Positions 44,821 through 52,424 of a stretch of 64,000 nucleotides of DNA are shown here, piece by piece; within the stretch, counting starts at the first letter, position 1, and each line of letters starts with the position of its first letter. This DNA is from Bacteroidota bacterium (GTDB lineage: Bacteria > Bacteroidota > Bacteroidia > UKL13-3), in the NCBI GenBank assembly GCA_027491085.1, contig JAIXWW010000021.1, positions 130,732-194,731 of the forward strand. The letters are read 5' to 3'. The notes under the pieces are model-generated. The model did not search any database and was not told the origin of the DNA. It saw only the letters and a list, made by a program, of their open reading frames with translations. Both the position numbers and the translations under genes were made by a program.

Positions 44821-45691
44821 ACCATTTTTTAAATCTACCGACAATAACTTCAATCTCTTGCAAGGGGATTGCATGGAACTATTGCCTCAATTTGACCATA
44901 AGTTTGATATGGTGTTTGCAGACCCGCCTTATTTTTTATCAAACAATGGCTTATCAATTCAAAGTGGTAAAATAGTTAGTGTTAACAAAGGCAAGTGGGA
45001 TAAATCGGAAGGTTTTGAATTTGTGAATGATTTTAACCGCAAATGGTTAAGTTTGGTTAGAGACAAAATGAAAGACAATGCCACCATTTGGATTAGTGGA
45101 ACCATGCACAATATTTTTTCAATTGGTCAATTATTAACCGAACTAGATTTTAAAATACTGAATGTAATTACTTGGGAAAAGAACAATCCGCCTCCTAATT
45201 TTTCATGTAGGTTTTTTACGCATAGTACCGAGCAAATAATATGGGCAAGAAAAAAAGAAAAGGTGCCACATTATTTCAACTATGAATTAATGAAACAACT
45301 AAATGGCGATAAACAAATGAAAGATGTATGGAAACTACCTGCCATTGCACCTTGGGAGAAAAGCTGCGGTAAACATCCTACTCAAAAGCCTTTATCTGTT
45401 TTAACGCGTTTAATTTTAGCGTCCACTAAGCCTAATGCTTGGATTTTAGACCCATTTACTGGCAGTTCAACAACTGGAATTGCAGCAAACTTGGCCAATA
45501 GAAGATTTTTAGGTATAGACCAAGAAGAAGAGTTTTTAAACATTAGTAAAAACCGGAAATTAGAAATAGAAAACCATTCTATAGCTGAAAAATACAAACA
45601 AAAAATAAGTGGTTTTAATGATAAGAAAGAGCTACAATTATTTTTATTGGAAGAACCAAAAGAGGAATATGAAATTGAACTAAAGTTTTAG
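44813..45691 (+). CDS. DpnA-like beta-class adenine methylase (second GATC methylase)
   Basis: A 292-residue methylase in which the catalytic DPPY (37-40, in FADPPYFLSNNG) comes before the SAM-binding FTGSSTTG near residue 213, the order of the beta class. NRKWLSLVRDKM, IWISGTMHNIFSIG, NFSCRFFTHSTEQIIWARKK and GKHPTQKP closely follow DpnA of the DpnII system as I remember it. DpnA methylates GATC also on single-stranded DNA and protects incoming transforming DNA. It therefore supports GATC as the target of the whole island. It is the last gene rightward; the following gene is convergent, 11 bases away. Confidence 0.88.
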   Translation: MLKPFFKSTDNNFNLLQGDCMELLPQFDHKFDMVFADPPYFLSNNGLSIQSGKIVSVNKGKWDKSEGFEFVNDFNRKWLSLVRDKMKDNATIWISGTMHNIFSIGQLLTELDFKILNVITWEKNNPPPNFSCRFFTHSTEQIIWARKKEKVPHYFNYELMKQLNGDKQMKDVWKLPAIAPWEKSCGKHPTQKPLSVLTRLILASTKPNAWILDPFTGSSTTGIAANLANRRFLGIDQEEEFLNISKNRKLEIENHSIAEKYKQKISGFNDKKELQLFLLEEPKEEYEIELKF

Positions 45692-45702
45692 TTAACTACC
45701 AA

Positions 45703-46254
45703 TTACTTTTTTATATTTTTTTGAAGTTCGTTTTCTACTTCATCATTAAAAATATTTTTGGCAATGATTTTCCCATTTGGATCGAGTAAAAAGTTAGCTG
45801 GAATGTTTTCTATTTTAAAACTATCTATTAAAGGGCTATCCCAACCTTTAAAATCGCATATTAAATAATTCCAAGGAACATTTTCGCGGGCTATAGCTAT
45901 TTTATAAGTTTCTGGTTTTTGGTCAATGCTAATTTCAACCACATTGAATTTTTTACCATTCACAAATTTGTAATCCCTAAATTGGTTATAAGTTTTTACC
46001 AATTTTAAATGGCTTTTGAGCGAAGGTATATCCCAACTGGCCCAAAACTGAACCAAAGTATAACTGCCTTTTAAACTGCTCAGTTTAAAATCTCTGTTAT
46101 TGTATAATTTGGCCGAAAAATCAGGAGCTTGGCTTCCTATGGAGAGTTCTTTATTATCAACTAAAAAACCACAAAACAGCAAAACCAAGCTTAGTGTAAA
46201 GCCATATTTTATGCCACGACTAATCAATGCGGGTAATATCTGCGCCAATGGCAT
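45703..46254 (-). CDS. Thioredoxin-like TlpA/ResA-family protein lacking the redox cysteines
   Basis: A 183-residue protein with one N-terminal membrane helix (about 17-32) and a TlpA-like domain from SIGSQAPDFSAKLYNNRDFK. The fold is clear: LVQFWASWDIPSLKS is the active-site strand and helix, and IENIPANFLLDPNGKII holds the cis-proline. The usual W-C-x-x-C is replaced by Trp74-Asp-Ile-Pro-Ser78, so it cannot do dithiol exchange. It may be a structural or binding protein of the envelope. Its start overlaps the 3' end of murA by 35 bases, so the two are cotranscribed. Confidence 0.8.
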   Translation of the reverse strand: MPLAQILPALISRGIKYGFTLSLVLLFCGFLVDNKELSIGSQAPDFSAKLYNNRDFKLSSLKGSYTLVQFWASWDIPSLKSHLKLVKTYNQFRDYKFVNGKKFNVVEISIDQKPETYKIAIARENVPWNYLICDFKGWDSPLIDSFKIENIPANFLLDPNGKIIAKNIFNDEVENELQKNIKK

Positions 46255-47527
46255 TTAAACGAGTATCAATAAATTGATAACCTCTGTCTATTTGAACAAT
46301 ATTATTGATGGTTGAGGTTCCTTCGGCTGCTAAAGCTGCAATTAACATGGCCACACCTGCTCTAATATCGGGGCTGCTCATGGTAATGCCACGTAATTTT
46401 TGCTCACGGTTACTACCAATAACTACAGCTCTGTGTGGGTCGCATAAAATGATTTTAGCACCCATATCTATTAAATTATCTACAAAGAATAAACGACTTT
46501 CAAACATCCACTGATGAATTAAAACAGAACCTTTAGCTTGCGTAGCGGTAACCAAAGCAATTGAAATTAAATCAGGGGTAAAGGCTGGCCAAATACCATC
46601 TCTAATGGTTAACATAGAACCATTTATCAAACTTTCAATTTTGTACGAATCTTGTTTTGGAATAAAAATATCATCGCCTCTAAACTCCATTTGAATTCCC
46701 ATTCTACCAAATATTTTTGGAATATTTCCTAACGAAGGAATAGAACAGTTTTTAATGGTAATTTCTGAATTAGTAGCAGCAGCTAATCCTATAAAACTTC
46801 CTATTTCAATCATATCAGGCAACATACGGTGCGTGCATCCACCAAGGCTATCCACACCTTCAATGGTTAATAAATTAGAACCCACACCAGTAATTTTAGC
46901 ACCCATGCTGTTTAGCATTTTACAAAGCTGTTGCAAATAAGGTTCGCAAGCTGCATTATAAATTACCGTTTTACCTTTAGCTAAAACTGCTGCCATTAAA
47001 ATATTGGCAGTTCCCGTAACCGATGCTTCATCAAGCACCATATAATCACCTTTTAAGTCTTTGGCATCAATGCTATAAAACTTTTCATCGTGGTTATAAT
47101 CAAATCGTGCACCTAAAGCTTCAAAGCCTCTAAAGTGAGTATCTAAATGACGTCTTCCAATTTTATCGCCACCTGGTTCTGGAATAAATGCTTTTCCAAA
47201 ACGGCCTAAAAGTGGCCCTATAATCATAACCGAACCGCGTAAACTAGCACCTTTCTTTTTAAACTCATCGCTTAATAAGTACTCCAAGTTAACATTATTG
47301 GCTATAAAAGAATAAGTATCTGTATTTAATTGCTCAACCACCACACCCATATCGGCCAATAGTTCAATCAATTTCATTACATCTCTGATATTTGGAATAT
47401 TTTCAATGATTACTTTTTCCGATGTAATGAGCACTGCGCTTATAATTTGCAATGCTTCGTTTTTGGCTCCTTGTGGAATTAATTCGCCTTTTAGTTGCTT
47501 ACCGCCTTTTACTTTAAATGATGACAT
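46220..47527 (-). CDS. murA: UDP-N-acetylglucosamine 1-carboxyvinyltransferase with Asp in place of the active-site Cys
   Basis: A 435-residue MurA of normal length: GAKNEALQII holds the invariant Lys22-Asn23, SLRGSVMIIGPLLGRF contains the Arg loop, and the C-terminal DIRAGVAMLIAALAAEG closes the fold. It transfers enolpyruvate from PEP to UDP-GlcNAc in the first committed step of peptidoglycan synthesis. In the catalytic loop the residue equivalent to Cys115 is Asp121 (EPGGDKIGRRHLD). This change is known in Chlamydia and mycobacteria and makes the enzyme insensitive to fosfomycin. A TATTTTCG box lies at 47545-47552 upstream. It is cotranscribed with the thioredoxin-like gene. Confidence 0.95.
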   Translation of the reverse strand: MSSFKVKGGKQLKGELIPQGAKNEALQIISAVLITSEKVIIENIPNIRDVMKLIELLADMGVVVEQLNTDTYSFIANNVNLEYLLSDEFKKKGASLRGSVMIIGPLLGRFGKAFIPEPGGDKIGRRHLDTHFRGFEALGARFDYNHDEKFYSIDAKDLKGDYMVLDEASVTGTANILMAAVLAKGKTVIYNAACEPYLQQLCKMLNSMGAKITGVGSNLLTIEGVDSLGGCTHRMLPDMIEIGSFIGLAAATNSEITIKNCSIPSLGNIPKIFGRMGIQMEFRGDDIFIPKQDSYKIESLINGSMLTIRDGIWPAFTPDLISIALVTATQAKGSVLIHQWMFESRLFFVDNLIDMGAKIILCDPHRAVVIGSNREQKLRGITMSSPDIRAGVAMLIAALAAEGTSTINNIVQIDRGYQFIDTRLNAIGADITRID

Positions 47528-47663
47528 TCTTTATTATTTTGATACGAAAATAGATTATAAAATGAGTTGTTGTAAAAAATGTTAGCCACAGCAAGCGTTA
47601 ACTGAATAAAAAAATGTATAGTTTTATAGGGCTGATTATTTAATTGAAATTTACAGCCAGTTG

Positions 47664-48734
47664 CTAAAATCCAAATGCTTTGCCTACAGTTAAAACATTT
47701 AACTTGGCTTTTAAATTGCCATTTTTATTTTCCGTTTCAAGTATTTGTTGCGGCTGACCAATTGGTTCATCGCTCAAATCGAAAGTTCCAAAATGCATGG
47801 GAACAAGCATTTGAGCGCCCATTTCGTTTACTGCTTTAATGGCATCGGTTGGCGAAATATGGTTAGCTCCCATAAACCATTCAGGTTTAAATGCACCCAC
47901 TCCAATTATGCAAACATCAATTTTGCCAAACATTTCACCAATTTCTTTCAAATGACTTCCATAACCTGTATCGCCACTAAAGAAAATGCGCTTGCCATTT
48001 GCTTCAATTACAAACGAACCCCACAAATGTTTATTGGTATCAGTTAAACCTCGTCTGCTCCAATGACGAGCAGGCATAAAATAAATTTTTATTTGCGTAT
48101 TGTCAGTATCATATTGTTGGTACCAACCTGCTGTTTGGTATTTAGGTTTGTCAAGCATTTTATTAAGCCATTCTTCCATTTTTAGCCCCGTTAAAATAGG
48201 TGCATTTGGATTATTTTTATGAATTAATTGAATACTTTTTTCATCCAAATGGTCTCTATGGTCATGGCTTAGTAAAATATAATCAAGTCCTTTTATGATA
48301 GCGGGATCAAAAGGCATTGGAACTTTGCGTTTTAAAAATGTTCCTGGGCTTCCAAACACGGGGTCTGTTATCATACTAATGCCGTTTATTCTAATAAAAA
48401 AAGTAGCATGTCCAAGCCAAACTATTACATCATTTTTAGTATTTAAAAACGAAGTGTCGTTTTGCAATAAAGCCAATTGGAAAGTATCTCTTTTCTTAAA
48501 TTCTTTTTGTGGATTGGTTTCGCGTTGCCATTGCCAAAGCTCACTAAATTTGGGATAAAACGGAAATTCATGGTTCATAAAAAGTCCTTTTTCATCTAAA
48601 GGATTTCCTTTCCATTTTGTGGTATCAATAATGGTATTTAAATTAGTATTGGTAGTAAAACTGGTAACTTTCATGTGTTGCGCTTGCGCCATAAGCGCTA
48701 AATTTGTTAGTATGATAAAAAAGTATTTTTTCAA
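47664..48734 (-). CDS. Exported metallo-beta-lactamase-fold hydrolase (NAPE-PLD/RomA-like)
   Basis: A 356-residue protein with a signal peptide ending near LMAQAQ. The zinc motif is SHDHRDHLD (HxHxDH type), with further ligands in PARHWSRRG, FFSGDTGYGSH and PMHFGTF. VIVWLGHATFFIRINGISMI and TDPVFG are the hallmark of the branch that includes N-acyl-phosphatidylethanolamine phospholipase D and RomA/UlaG-like proteins. A phospholipase D or lactonase activity in the periplasm is possible; the substrate is unknown. Monocistronic by spacing. Confidence 0.85.
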   Translation of the reverse strand: MKKYFFIILTNLALMAQAQHMKVTSFTTNTNLNTIIDTTKWKGNPLDEKGLFMNHEFPFYPKFSELWQWQRETNPQKEFKKRDTFQLALLQNDTSFLNTKNDVIVWLGHATFFIRINGISMITDPVFGSPGTFLKRKVPMPFDPAIIKGLDYILLSHDHRDHLDEKSIQLIHKNNPNAPILTGLKMEEWLNKMLDKPKYQTAGWYQQYDTDNTQIKIYFMPARHWSRRGLTDTNKHLWGSFVIEANGKRIFFSGDTGYGSHLKEIGEMFGKIDVCIIGVGAFKPEWFMGANHISPTDAIKAVNEMGAQMLVPMHFGTFDLSDEPIGQPQQILETENKNGNLKAKLNVLTVGKAFGF

Positions 48735-48879
48735 GAAATTATTGTAATTAGTAGCGTTCGAATATCAGAATTGAGAATGTAAATGCAATTGCTTTTTTAT
48801 AATAGGCAATAATTAATGTTTAAAAAGGATTTTTTATGGAATCATGCCAAAACATCAAATTATTATCAATTAACTTAGT

Positions 48880-48910
48880 TTTGATAAAACAATAAATTAG
48901 GCTAAACTTG
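48880..48910 (+). promoter_or_regulatory. Promoter of the acyl-ACP desaturase gene
   Basis: TTTG at 48880-48883, a 19-base spacer, then TAAACTTG (48903-48910, one mismatch to TAnnTTTG). The ATG follows 21 bases later. Confidence 0.55.
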
Positions 48911-48931
48911 CATACTTATTAATTTTTTTAA

Positions 48932-49912
48932 ATGATACAACAATTAAGTGCAAGTAGGTCTGAAGTGATGCTTCATATTGGTAAAAACGTAGAGGAAATA
49001 AATAATGAATATTTAAAACCTGTAGAAACCAATTGGCAAGCATCTGAATTACTTCCATTAACATCAGATAAAACTTTTATAGCCGACTTGAAAACCATTC
49101 AAGAACAAGCTCAAAATTTGTCATACGATTTTTTAGCTGTTTTGGTAGCTGATACCATTACGGAAGAGGCTTTGCCTACTTACGAAACTTGGTTAGCAGG
49201 TGTACAAGGAATCAATCAATATGAAAATAATGGTTGGATGAAATGGTTACGCAGTTGGAGTGCCGAAGAAAATCGTCATGGCGATGCATTGAATCGTTAT
49301 TTATACTTATGTGGTAGAATTGATATGCGCCAATTTGAGGCTTCTACTCAATATTTAATAGCCGATGGTTTTGATAATGGTGCTGCGAACGATCCTTACA
49401 AAAATTTTGTTTATACCAGTTTTCAAGAATTAGCTACTAATATTTCTCACCGCAGGGTGGCTAGTATGGCTAAACAAGAAGGAAATAATATTTTATCAAA
49501 ATTATGTGGGTTAGTAGCAGCCGATGAAGCAAGACACGCCAAAGCATACAAAACCTTTGTAAGTAAAATATTTGAAATAGATACCAACGAAATGATGATG
49601 GCTTTTGAAGCCATGATGCGTAAAAAAATATTAATGCCTTCGCAATGTTTACGTCAGTTAGGCGAAGAAGTTGGGATTTTCTCTAACTTTAGTGATGCTG
49701 CCCAACGTTTGGGTGTTTATACCGCTCACGATTATATAGACATTATGCGTTCATTAATTGACGAGTGGAAAATTGAAGGATTAACAGGTTTGAAAGAAAA
49801 TGGAGAAAAAGCGCGCGACTTTGTGATGGCTTTACCTGATAGAATGGCTAAAATAGCTGATAGAATTAAAATACCTGATACGGAATATAAATTCAATTGG
49901 ATACTAGCATAA
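48932..49912 (+). CDS. Acyl-[acyl-carrier-protein] desaturase
   Basis: A 326-residue protein of the ferritin-like diiron desaturase family. The two metal motifs are present: EENRH (about residues 112-116) and DEARH (198-202); a further glutamate in FQELATNISHRR completes the site. Length and the opening region (ASRSEVMLHIGKNVEEINNE) match plant and bacterial stearoyl-ACP 9-desaturases. It would insert a double bond into acyl-ACP in the cytoplasm with ferredoxin and oxygen, setting membrane fluidity and implying aerobic growth. It has its own promoter and a strong terminator. Confidence 0.92.
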   Translation: MIQQLSASRSEVMLHIGKNVEEINNEYLKPVETNWQASELLPLTSDKTFIADLKTIQEQAQNLSYDFLAVLVADTITEEALPTYETWLAGVQGINQYENNGWMKWLRSWSAEENRHGDALNRYLYLCGRIDMRQFEASTQYLIADGFDNGAANDPYKNFVYTSFQELATNISHRRVASMAKQEGNNILSKLCGLVAADEARHAKAYKTFVSKIFEIDTNEMMMAFEAMMRKKILMPSQCLRQLGEEVGIFSNFSDAAQRLGVYTAHDYIDIMRSLIDEWKIEGLTGLKENGEKARDFVMALPDRMAKIADRIKIPDTEYKFNWILA

Positions 49913-49929
49913 ATTGAATCGCTTAAAAT

Positions 49930-49969
49930 AAAAAAGCCTCAAAAAATATTTGTTTTTTGAGGCTTTTTT
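49930..49969. terminator. Bidirectional terminator between the desaturase gene and ffh
   Basis: A perfect 17-base stem (49930-49946 against 49953-49969, core GCCTC/GAGGC) with A and T runs on both sides and a 6-base loop. It serves both convergent genes. Confidence 0.9.
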
Positions 49970-49990
49970 ATTGATTAATAATTTATTGGC

Positions 49991-51319
49991 TTATCTTTTA
50001 AATGGTAAGTTTTTCATACTTAAACCAGCGCCTTGCATTTTATTCATGGTACGCATCATTTTGCGCATTTCTTCAAACTGTTTCAGCAATTGATTTACTT
50101 GTTGAATATCGGTTCCACTTCCTTCGGCTACTCGTTTTCTGCGGCTTCCATTAAGTATATCAGGAGTTCTGCGTTCAGCGGGTGTCATTGAGTTAATAAT
50201 AGCTTCAATACCTTTAAATGCATCATCACTGATATCTATGTCTTTGATTGCTTTACTAACTCCAGGAATCATAGCCATCAAATCTTTCAGGTTACCCATT
50301 TTCTTTATTTGCTGAATTTGGCTATAAAAATCCTCAAACGTGAATTGGTCTTTTAGTAATTTCTTTTGGATTTTAGCAGCTTCTTCTTCATCAAAAACCG
50401 ACTGAGCGCGTTCTACTAAAGTAACGATATCACCCATACCCAAAATACGTTGAGCCATCCTATCAGGGTGAAATACATCGAGGGCTTCCATTTTTTCGCC
50501 CATACCCACAAATTTGATAGGTTTTTCAACTACTGTTTTAATTGAAAGTGCAGCCCCACCACGTGTATCACCATCTAATTTGGTTAATATCACTCCAGTA
50601 AAATCTAATACATCGTTAAAAGCTTTTGCCGTATTTACTGCATCTTGACCTGTCATTGAATCAACAACAAACAAAATTTCTTGAGGTTGAACGGTGGCTT
50701 TAATATTGCCAATTTCAGCCATCATTTCTTCGTCAATACTTAATCGACCTGCAGTATCTATAATTAATATTTTGTGATTGCCATCTTTCGCAGCTTTTAC
50801 TGCATTTTGAGCAATTTCAACTGGATTTTTGTTTTCCATTTCAAAGTACACAGGCACTTCAATTTGTTCACCTAATACTTTTAATTGTTCAATAGCCGCA
50901 GGACGGTAAACATCGGCAGCAGCTAGTAATACACTTTTTCCTTGTTTTTTAAAATAGCTAGCCAATTTTGCGGAGTGAGTGGTTTTACCACTTCCTTGCA
51001 AACCAGCCATTAATATGATACTAGGATTGCCACTCGTATTGATATTTTCGGTTTTACCACCTAAAAGCTCAGTTAATTCATCGCTTACAATTTTTACCAA
51101 TAATTGGCCCGGGCTAATGGCAGTAAGCACATTTTGACCTAAAGCTTTTTCTTTAACTGTATCGGTAAATTGTTTAGCAATTTTGTAGTTAACATCGGCA
51201 TCAATTAAGGCTTTACGAATTTCTTTAACCGTTTCGGCAACATTAATTTCTGTAATTTTGCCTTGTCCTTTTAGGTTTTTAAATGCTTTATCTAACTTAC
51301 TACTTAAACTTTCAAACAT
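49991..51319 (-). CDS. ffh: Signal recognition particle protein
   Basis: A 442-residue SRP54/Ffh GTPase. It has an N-domain (MFESLSSKLDKAFKNLKGQG), a G-domain with GLQGSGKTTHSAKL (P-loop), DTAGRLSIDEEMM (G3) and TKLDGDTRGGAAL (G4), and a methionine-rich M-domain ending MMRTMNKMQGAGLSMKNLPF, which binds signal sequences and SRP RNA. It delivers ribosomes making membrane proteins to FtsY. A TATCTTCG box on the minus strand (51346-51353) lies 26 bases before the ATG. Identity is secure. The 4.5S RNA gene is not in this window. Confidence 0.97.
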   Translation of the reverse strand: MFESLSSKLDKAFKNLKGQGKITEINVAETVKEIRKALIDADVNYKIAKQFTDTVKEKALGQNVLTAISPGQLLVKIVSDELTELLGGKTENINTSGNPSIILMAGLQGSGKTTHSAKLASYFKKQGKSVLLAAADVYRPAAIEQLKVLGEQIEVPVYFEMENKNPVEIAQNAVKAAKDGNHKILIIDTAGRLSIDEEMMAEIGNIKATVQPQEILFVVDSMTGQDAVNTAKAFNDVLDFTGVILTKLDGDTRGGAALSIKTVVEKPIKFVGMGEKMEALDVFHPDRMAQRILGMGDIVTLVERAQSVFDEEEAAKIQKKLLKDQFTFEDFYSQIQQIKKMGNLKDLMAMIPGVSKAIKDIDISDDAFKGIEAIINSMTPAERRTPDILNGSRRKRVAEGSGTDIQQVNQLLKQFEEMRKMMRTMNKMQGAGLSMKNLPFKR

Positions 51320-51421
51320 GTGTATTGGAATTATTTTTTGATGCGCGAAGATAGGTTTTATTTAAAATTCAAAAAGCTAATAATTATAAAATTTTTCTGT
51401 TGAGTTGGAGGGCTAAAAAGC

Positions 51422-51449
51422 AAAAAAGCCGCATAAATGCAGCTTTTTT
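51422..51449 (-). terminator. Terminator of the SRPBCC gene
   Basis: A 13-base stem with one G-U pair on the minus strand (51422-51434 against 51437-51449), tight loop, then T residues. It lies 17 bases past the stop. Confidence 0.75.
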
Positions 51450-51465
51450 AAAATATGGTGTTGAT

Positions 51466-51843
51466 TTAGGCTCCAATACAACTTTTTAAGTCGTGTACTT
51501 GGCTTTCCCAAAGTTGAATAGTATTTTTCTCATCGCCCTCTTCTGCATAATCAGTTATCACTAAAGCTACATCATCAGTAAGTTCATCTACATTGATGTC
51601 AAATTCTAAAAACTCATCCTTTTCAGTATTCATCCACTTAAACTTCATGCTTTTATTATTTACTTTTTTCAATAATTCAGCACTAGTTTCCTCACCATCC
51701 CATTTAAATTTATAGGTATTATTTCTAATATCTACATCGTTGCAAAACCATTGAGATAAACCGCTAGGGGTACTTATATAATTAAATAATAAAGCAGGCG
51801 ATGCTTTTATAGGGAATTCAATTATTACTTGTTTACGAGCCAT
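51466..51843 (-). CDS. SRPBCC/START-like domain protein
   Basis: A 125-residue single-domain protein with the helix-grip pattern of the AHSA1/START-like group: FPIKASPALLFNYISTPSGL, SQWFCNDVDI, a central KFKWDGEETSAELL strand pair and a C-terminal helix (NTIQLWESQVHDLKSCIGA). Such proteins bind lipids or hydrophobic ligands or assist other proteins; this subgroup is common and uncharacterised in Bacteroidota. Start MARKQVIIEFPI fits the family. A two-box promoter is visible upstream. Confidence 0.8.
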   Translation of the reverse strand: MARKQVIIEFPIKASPALLFNYISTPSGLSQWFCNDVDIRNNTYKFKWDGEETSAELLKKVNNKSMKFKWMNTEKDEFLEFDINVDELTDDVALVITDYAEEGDEKNTIQLWESQVHDLKSCIGA

Positions 51844-51875
51844 GAGTGAATGATTTTTTTGTTTTTGAACTTGAG

Positions 51876-51905
51876 CAAATATAATTTTTACTTTGACTTT
51901 ACAAA
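51876..51905 (-). promoter_or_regulatory. Promoter of the SRPBCC gene
   Basis: On the minus strand TTTG (51902-51905), 18 bases, then a perfect TATATTTG (51876-51883), 32 bases before the ATG. Confidence 0.65.
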
Positions 51906-51907
51906 GT

Positions 51908-52399
51908 TTATCCTAAAAAATTCTTAAACATTCCGCTAATACCACCTTTTTCTTCGTTGTTATTTTTATTTCCAAACATGTTTATAAGCATTCCACTTAA
52001 ACCTCCACCACCTAAATTACTTAACATACTTTGTACATTAAATGAATCATCGTTAGGGTCGTTTATTTTAGAAATTAATTGGTTCATAACATTTGGAATC
52101 AATTCACTAGAAATATGGTTTGCATCTGTTTGGTTAACATTAAACTTACTTACTAAATTATTTCCTAAACCACTGATAATATTGGCTACAATAGGGTTAT
52201 TGGTTAAATTCCCATTAGTTTTTAGAATATCTGATAAACCAGCAATATTTCCTTTTGAAACTTCAGCTTTTAATCCATTTATTATCGAATTTCCTGTTTC
52301 TGATATAGCAGCATCGTTGTGCTCATTTGCAATTGCTTGATTATTAACAATTAATTCTCCAGCATTTTCTTTTATTAAGTTTATTAAATTTTCAATCAT
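51908..52399 (-). CDS. DUF937-family protein
   Basis: A 163-residue protein made of short amphipathic helices (MIENLINLIKENAGELIVNN; NPIVANIISGLGNNLVSKFN; then HISSELIPNVMNQLISKIND) with a Gly-rich tail (LGGGGLSGMLINMFGNKN). The pattern matches DUF937 (YidB-like) proteins, whose function is not established. There is no signal peptide. A TAGTTTCG box at 52407-52414 (minus strand) ends 7 bases before the ATG. It is probably monocistronic. Confidence 0.75.
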   Translation of the reverse strand: MIENLINLIKENAGELIVNNQAIANEHNDAAISETGNSIINGLKAEVSKGNIAGLSDILKTNGNLTNNPIVANIISGLGNNLVSKFNVNQTDANHISSELIPNVMNQLISKINDPNDDSFNVQSMLSNLGGGGLSGMLINMFGNKNNNEEKGGISGMFKNFLG

Positions 52400-52424
52400 A
52401 ACGCTTCGAAACTATTTATTTTTT

